From assembly GCA_016000265.1 (NCBI GenBank), contig JAECRL010000014.1:41197-105196 (forward strand): DNA of 64,000 nt. The letters are read 5' to 3'. The position numbers and the translations under genes are program-made. The notes beneath the pieces were generated by a model. That model saw only the letters and a program-made list of their open reading frames with translations. It was not told the DNA's origin and searched no databases. Positions 61,517 to 64,000 of this stretch are shown in pieces; positions within the stretch are counted from its first letter, which is position 1; the number at the start of each line of letters is the position of its first letter. The DNA comes from Burkholderiales bacterium (GTDB lineage Bacteria > Pseudomonadota > Gammaproteobacteria > Burkholderiales > Burkholderiaceae_C).

Positions 61517-62566
61517 TCAGATTTTGTCAAACGGGCTGAGCACGCCGCGCCCACCCCGGTTCAAGACATGCGTGTAGATCTGCGTGGTGGAGACGTCGGC
61601 GTGCCCCAGCAGCTCTTGCACGGTGCGGATGTCGTAGCCGGCCTGCAGCAAATGGGTGGCGAAGCTGTGGCGCAGCACGTGCGGGCTGCAGGGCTTGTCG
61701 ATGCCTGCGCGGTGGGCGGCGCCGGCCACCGCGCGCTGCACGGTCTGCTCGGTCAGGTGGTGGCGACGCTCCACGCCTGAGCGAGGGTCCACCGAGCGCT
61801 GGCGACTGGGGAAAACGAACTGCCAGCCGTGAGCCAGACCGGCCCTGGGCTTTTTGAGCGCCAGTGCGTTGGGCAGCCACACCTCCCCGCAGCCCTCGGC
61901 CAGGTCCCGCTGGTGCAGCGCCCTCACGCGCGCGAGCTGCTGTTGCAGCGGCGCGATGAGGTTCTCTGGCAGCACGGTGACGCGGTCTTTGTCGCCCTTG
62001 CCGCAGCGGATGACGATTTCACGGCGTTCGAAGTCGACGTCTTTCACGCGCAGGCGCAGGCCCTCGAGCAGGCGCATGCCGGTGCCGTAGAGCAAAGCGG
62101 CGATCAGGCCATTGACGCCATTCATCTGGTGCAACAGGCTGCGGACTTCGCGCTCGGTGAGCACCACGGGCAGCCTGCGCGACACCTTGGCGGAGACCAC
62201 ATCGGTCAGCCATGGCAGCTCGACCCCCAGCACCTCGCGGTACAAAAACAAGATGGCCGAGCGCGCCTGGTTCTGCGTGGCGGCGGACACGTCACGCGCC
62301 ACGGCCAGGTGGGTCAGGAAAGCCTCGACCTCGGGGGCACCCATGTCACGGGGGTGTCGTTTGCCGTGGTGGAGGATGAAACGACGAGCCCAATCCACGT
62401 ACACCTGCTCTGTGCGGATGGAATAGTGGCGGGTGCGCAGCTCGGCACGCAACTGCTCCAGCAAGCGGGGCGGACGGGTTTGGGTAGACTGCGGCGAAGG
62501 AAGCGCGCGAAACAGCGCACCGGCCGAGTCCGCAACGGACGCAAGCGCAACAAGGGGAGAAGACAT
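61517..62566 (-). CDS. intI: Integron integrase IntI-type tyrosine recombinase
   Basis: This recombinase inserts and excises gene cassettes. The protein has about 349 residues from the ATG at 62566. The N-domain is [39 protein letters not shown]. Catalytic residues are Arg in [30 protein letters not shown], and [15 protein letters not shown] with the Tyr. [20 protein letters not shown], followed by GWQFVFPS, is the extra region found only in integron integrases. The longer frame to 62719 would run into the attI region, so I reject it. It is opposite in direction to the cassettes, the usual integron layout. Confidence 0.94.
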   Translation of the reverse strand: MSSPLVALASVADSAGALFRALPSPQSTQTRPPRLLEQLRAELRTRHYSIRTEQVYVDWARRFILHHGKRHPRDMGAPEVEAFLTHLAVARDVSAATQNQARSAILFLYREVLGVELPWLTDVVSAKVSRRLPVVLTEREVRSLLHQMNGVNGLIAALLYGTGMRLLEGLRLRVKDVDFERREIVIRCGKGDKDRVTVLPENLIAPLQQQLARVRALHQRDLAEGCGEVWLPNALALKKPRAGLAHGWQFVFPSRQRSVDPRSGVERRHHLTEQTVQRAVAGAAHRAGIDKPCSPHVLRHSFATHLLQAGYDIRTVQELLGHADVSTTQIYTHVLNRGGRGVLSPFDKI

Positions 62567-62731
62567 GGGACACGCTGAGCATTTAGGTTGCCTAACGCCG
62601 AAGTCGGTTGGGGCGAGCGTTGGGGGTGCTGTGATGGTGGCGCGTGGGGGCGAGGTTGTCTTCCCGCTTTGGGAGGCCCCATTTAGGCCAACGTGCGTGA
62701 CTGCTTGTGACTTGTCCAATTTCAGTTAGGC
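62567..62731. other. attI recombination region
   Basis: GTTAGGC at 62725-62731 is the core where the first cassette is inserted, with recombination between G and TTAGGC. Upstream lie two direct copies of GTTGGGG (62607-62613 and 62619-62625), possible integrase accessory sites. An oppositely oriented core-like GCCTAAC (62590-62596) and two CATTTAGG copies (62580, 62680) are also present. The intI promoter and any cassette promoter must lie here; I could not place either. Confidence 0.7.
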
Positions 62732-62732
62732 A

Positions 62733-63218
62733 ATGCACTTGCTACAGCCAATCGACTATCAACCCGCCATCAATTCGCGGTTTGTCTTGGCTCGCGCTCA
62801 GATACAGCGGCATTTGCCCAACGCAGTTGTCGAGCACATTGGCTCCTCCGCGATACCAGGGGCTGTTTCAAAAGGAGATCTGGACATCTGTGTATTGGTC
62901 GGCCAATCAGACCATGCGCCGTCGGTCAGCATTCTGATAGGTCATGGCTACACCGAGAAGCTTGATACGCTGCGCAATGAGCATCTCTGCATGCTCGAAT
63001 GGCACAACCAGGACGAAGAGCATGCCGTTCAGTTGGTGGCGCAAGGTTCACCTTTCGAGATGTTTATTGTCTTCCGAGACGCATTGCTGGCATGCCCTGC
63101 GCTTGTCGACGAGTACAACCAAGTCAAGTTGAATGCCGCTCACCTTTCGGCCACCGAGTACCGTGCAGCAAAATCGATTTTCATTGAAAGAGTGCTCAGT
63201 GAAACCAAGTCGCAATAG
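62733..63218 (+). CDS. Cassette 1: GrpB-like (UPF0157) nucleotidyltransferase-fold protein
   Basis: The 161-residue product is encoded by the first cassette. VEHIGSSAIPGAVSKGDLDICVLV is the GrpB/UPF0157 signature with the nucleotidyltransferase-like GS and DxD residues. FEMFIVFRDALLACPALVDEYNQVKL and SATEYRAAKSIFIERVL are also family-typical. The ATG begins two bases after the attI core, the close spacing common for first cassette genes. Codon use is more A/T-rich than the chromosome. Substrates of the family are largely unknown; similar folds modify coenzyme A or drugs. Confidence 0.88.
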   Translation: MHLLQPIDYQPAINSRFVLARAQIQRHLPNAVVEHIGSSAIPGAVSKGDLDICVLVGQSDHAPSVSILIGHGYTEKLDTLRNEHLCMLEWHNQDEEHAVQLVAQGSPFEMFIVFRDALLACPALVDEYNQVKLNAAHLSATEYRAAKSIFIERVLSETKSQ

Positions 63219-63290
63219 TTCGCCGCTGCTGCATCAAATAACCGGGCATGAGTTCAGGTTGCAAGTGCAACACCGTGCATACGCGCCCCA

Positions 63291-63407
63291 GCCTAACTGT
63301 CGGTTCAACGCGGACGCCACCATGGGCCATCGCTTCGCGATTTTGATGGCCCATGGTGGTGCCCTCCAGCCTTCGGCTTCCGGCGCCGGTTAACCTGGGC
63401 GTTAGGC
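63291..63407 (+). repeat. attC site of cassette 1
   Basis: R'' is GCCTAAC at 63291-63297 and R' is GTTAGGC at 63401-63407. The inner L-box region pairs GGTTCAAC with GGTTAACC, leaving an unpaired C, as attC folding needs. Between them a 15-base perfect inverted repeat (63317-63331 with 63345-63359) makes an unusually strong central hairpin. The site is 117 bases. Confidence 0.9.
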
Positions 63408-63417
63408 CCTCGCGTAA

Positions 63418-63669
63418 ATGCGCCGCTTGCCCAGGCCAAGCGAGCCACCTCCTCGGTGGCTACTGGCAGCCAATCTTTCGTTTATTGGTTCGCGCGAGGT
63501 CTCGTGGCATGCTTGCATTCAAGCTGGCATCAGCCCAGCAACAAACAACAGGGGTTTTATGCCAAGTCAGCCGTACGCCACCACCGGCCTAACTGTGCGT
63601 TGCAGGGGACGCCTCCACCAGTGCGCGCTTTGGCCACGCCAAGCGCGCGCCCCTGAACTTGGGCGTTAG
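63418..63669 (+). CDS. Cassette 2: doubtful 83-codon open frame
   Basis: This frame begins 11 bases after the attC1 core and ends with TAG formed by the next GTTAGGC core. The product is Arg/Pro-rich and shows no family. The frame crosses the whole of attC2, and other frames are open too. It is listed only because cassettes usually carry one gene; a noncoding cassette is as likely. Confidence 0.2.
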   Translation: MRRLPRPSEPPPRWLLAANLSFIGSREVSWHACIQAGISPATNNRGFMPSQPYATTGLTVRCRGRLHQCALWPRQARAPELGR

Positions 63670-63671
63670 GC
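63587..63671 (+). repeat. attC site of cassette 2
   Basis: R'' GCCTAAC is at 63587-63593 and R' GTTAGGC at 63665-63671. GCGCGCTT and AAGCGCGC form the central stem. The flanks (AACTGTGCGTTGCAGGGG and CCCCTGAACTTGGGCG) match those of the other two sites. The site is 85 bases. Confidence 0.9.
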
Positions 63672-63678
63672 CATTCAG

Positions 63679-63876
63679 ATGCGATCCATCAATCGCCACT
63701 TCAAAGCAGAGAGCTGGCTGATGCTGGCCCTCTTCTTGGTTCCTATCGCTCTGGGACTGCTGGCGATTGTTGCCCTGCCATACATTGAGCGTCAGATCGA
63801 CATCGATAGGTGCCTGGATGCAGGTGGCGCCTATAACAATGAAAGCGAGACTTGCCTTGGCGCTAAGCCACACTGA
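63679..63876 (+). CDS. Cassette 3: small membrane peptide of unknown function
   Basis: The 65-residue product has a basic N-terminus, one membrane helix (MLALFLVPIALGLLAIVALPYI) and a short polar C-terminus with two cysteines (DRCLDAGGAYNNESETCLG). It begins 7 bases after the attC2 core and ends 26 bases before attC3, so it fills the cassette. I do not recognise a family. Small one-helix cassette proteins are common in chromosomal integrons. Confidence 0.7.
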   Translation: MRSINRHFKAESWLMLALFLVPIALGLLAIVALPYIERQIDIDRCLDAGGAYNNESETCLGAKPH

Positions 63877-63902
63877 CTTGCTACGTCAAGCATCTGCCAC
63901 CA

Positions 63903-63969
63903 GCCTAACTGGGCGTTGCACTCGGACGTCCATGCTTCGCATGGCCGCCGGTGAACTTGGGCGTTAGGC
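63903..63969 (+). repeat. attC site of cassette 3
   Basis: R'' GCCTAAC is at 63903-63909 and R' GTTAGGC at 63963-63969. CCATGC and GCATGG make the central hairpin. The ends are nearly the same as in attC2 (GGGCGTTGCA and GTGAACTTGGGCG). The site is 67 bases. The 37 bases following to the window edge begin a fourth cassette. Confidence 0.9.
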
Positions 63970-64000
63970 CAATTCACCAATACACCCAGCTTGTCGGCTC

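Larger units (their letters stand above)
63219..63678. other. Stretch without a firm gene: attC1, cassette 2 and attC2
   Basis: These 460 bases between the cassette 1 and cassette 3 genes contain attC1 (63291-63407), the short second cassette and attC2 (63587-63671). An 83-codon frame at 63418-63669 and a 66-codon frame at 63456-63656 exist, but both run through attC2 and look like chance. AGCCACC / GGTGGCT (63443-63461) forms a hairpin in the second cassette. Confidence 0.55.
61517..64000. mobile_element. Chromosomal integron: intI, attI and start of a cassette array
   Basis: The element comprises the integrase gene, an attI region (62567-62731), three complete cassettes (62726-63401, 63402-63665, 63666-63963), and the start of a fourth from 63964 that is cut by the window edge. 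The three attC sites have nearly identical ends (GCCTAACTG... and ...GGGCGTTAGGC), as is usual in chromosomal integrons rather than mobile resistance integrons. The cassettes are visibly more A/T-rich than the core. No transposase or resistance gene is seen. Confidence 0.9.

Noticed and set aside
62567..62719. N-terminal extension of the integrase to 62719
   Set aside because: The extra 51 residues are outside the IntI family and would overlap attI and the cassette insertion point.
63353..63592. 79-codon frame starting inside attC1
   Set aside because: It starts in the recombination site of the previous cassette and has no ribosome site or family.

Overview
The window is GC-rich chromosomal DNA from a facultatively anaerobic, flagellated betaproteobacterium, most likely of the order Burkholderiales. 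This rests on codon usage, on narGHJI with a NorR/NorA pair, on the surE-pcm-nlpD and hom-thrC-alaA neighbourhoods, and on a betaproteobacterial flg cluster. All family assignments come from reading the translations and from memory of the families; no database search was run.

Layout. 1-7.8 kb: respiratory nitrate reductase narGHJI (narG cut by the left edge), followed by a parvulin-type isomerase and a beta-carbonic anhydrase. 7.8-10.9 kb (minus strand): class III anaerobic ribonucleotide reductase. Its glycyl-radical C-terminus is on a separate 64-codon ORF, and a perfect FNR/DNR-type box lies upstream. 11.1-15 kb: a receiver-GGDEF-EAL protein coupled to a PAS histidine kinase. 15-17.5 kb: divergent norR and norA, with two NorR sites and a sigma-54 promoter between them. 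17.5-24.7 kb: thrC, hom and alaA (minus strand), a Mth938-type protein, a peroxiredoxin and PIN-PhoH. 24.8-30.3 kb: a membrane diguanylate cyclase, then rlmD, nlpD, pcm and surE, with no rpoS in its usual place. 30.5-37.8 kb: a LuxR-type regulator and membrane kinase, a GspE/PilB-type ATPase, a spermidine-synthase-like protein, and a coupled glycosylase-PAP2-DgkA operon. 37.8-44.5 kb: tatD, lolD, two small membrane proteins, lolC, an uncharacterised 345-residue protein and recJ. 44.5-57.9 kb: flagellar genes flgN-flgM-flgA (minus) and flgBCDEFGHIJKL (plus), ending with an HDOD protein. 57.9-61.5 kb: SrkA-type kinase, an exported catalase-like protein and two glutathione S-transferases.

The right end, 61.5-64 kb, is the start of a chromosomal integron. 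It has an IntI-type integrase on the minus strand, an attI region, three complete cassettes bounded by three closely similar attC sites, and the start of a fourth cassette. The cassettes are visibly less GC-rich than the rest. They carry a GrpB-like nucleotidyltransferase, a short cassette with no convincing gene, and a 65-residue membrane peptide.

How it fits together. The left half is an anaerobic and nitrosative-stress toolkit: nitrate respiration, NO-responsive NorR/NorA, and oxygen-independent dNTP synthesis under an FNR-type box. The centre is housekeeping with several translationally coupled (ATGA) operons. The flagellar cluster carries its own late-gene switch: flgM sits behind a FliA-type promoter. 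The items most worth a second look are the integron array, the split NrdD, the NorR/sigma-54 regulatory region, the empty rpoS slot, a catalase-like protein without its distal histidine, and a promoter-to-terminator unit ahead of phoH.
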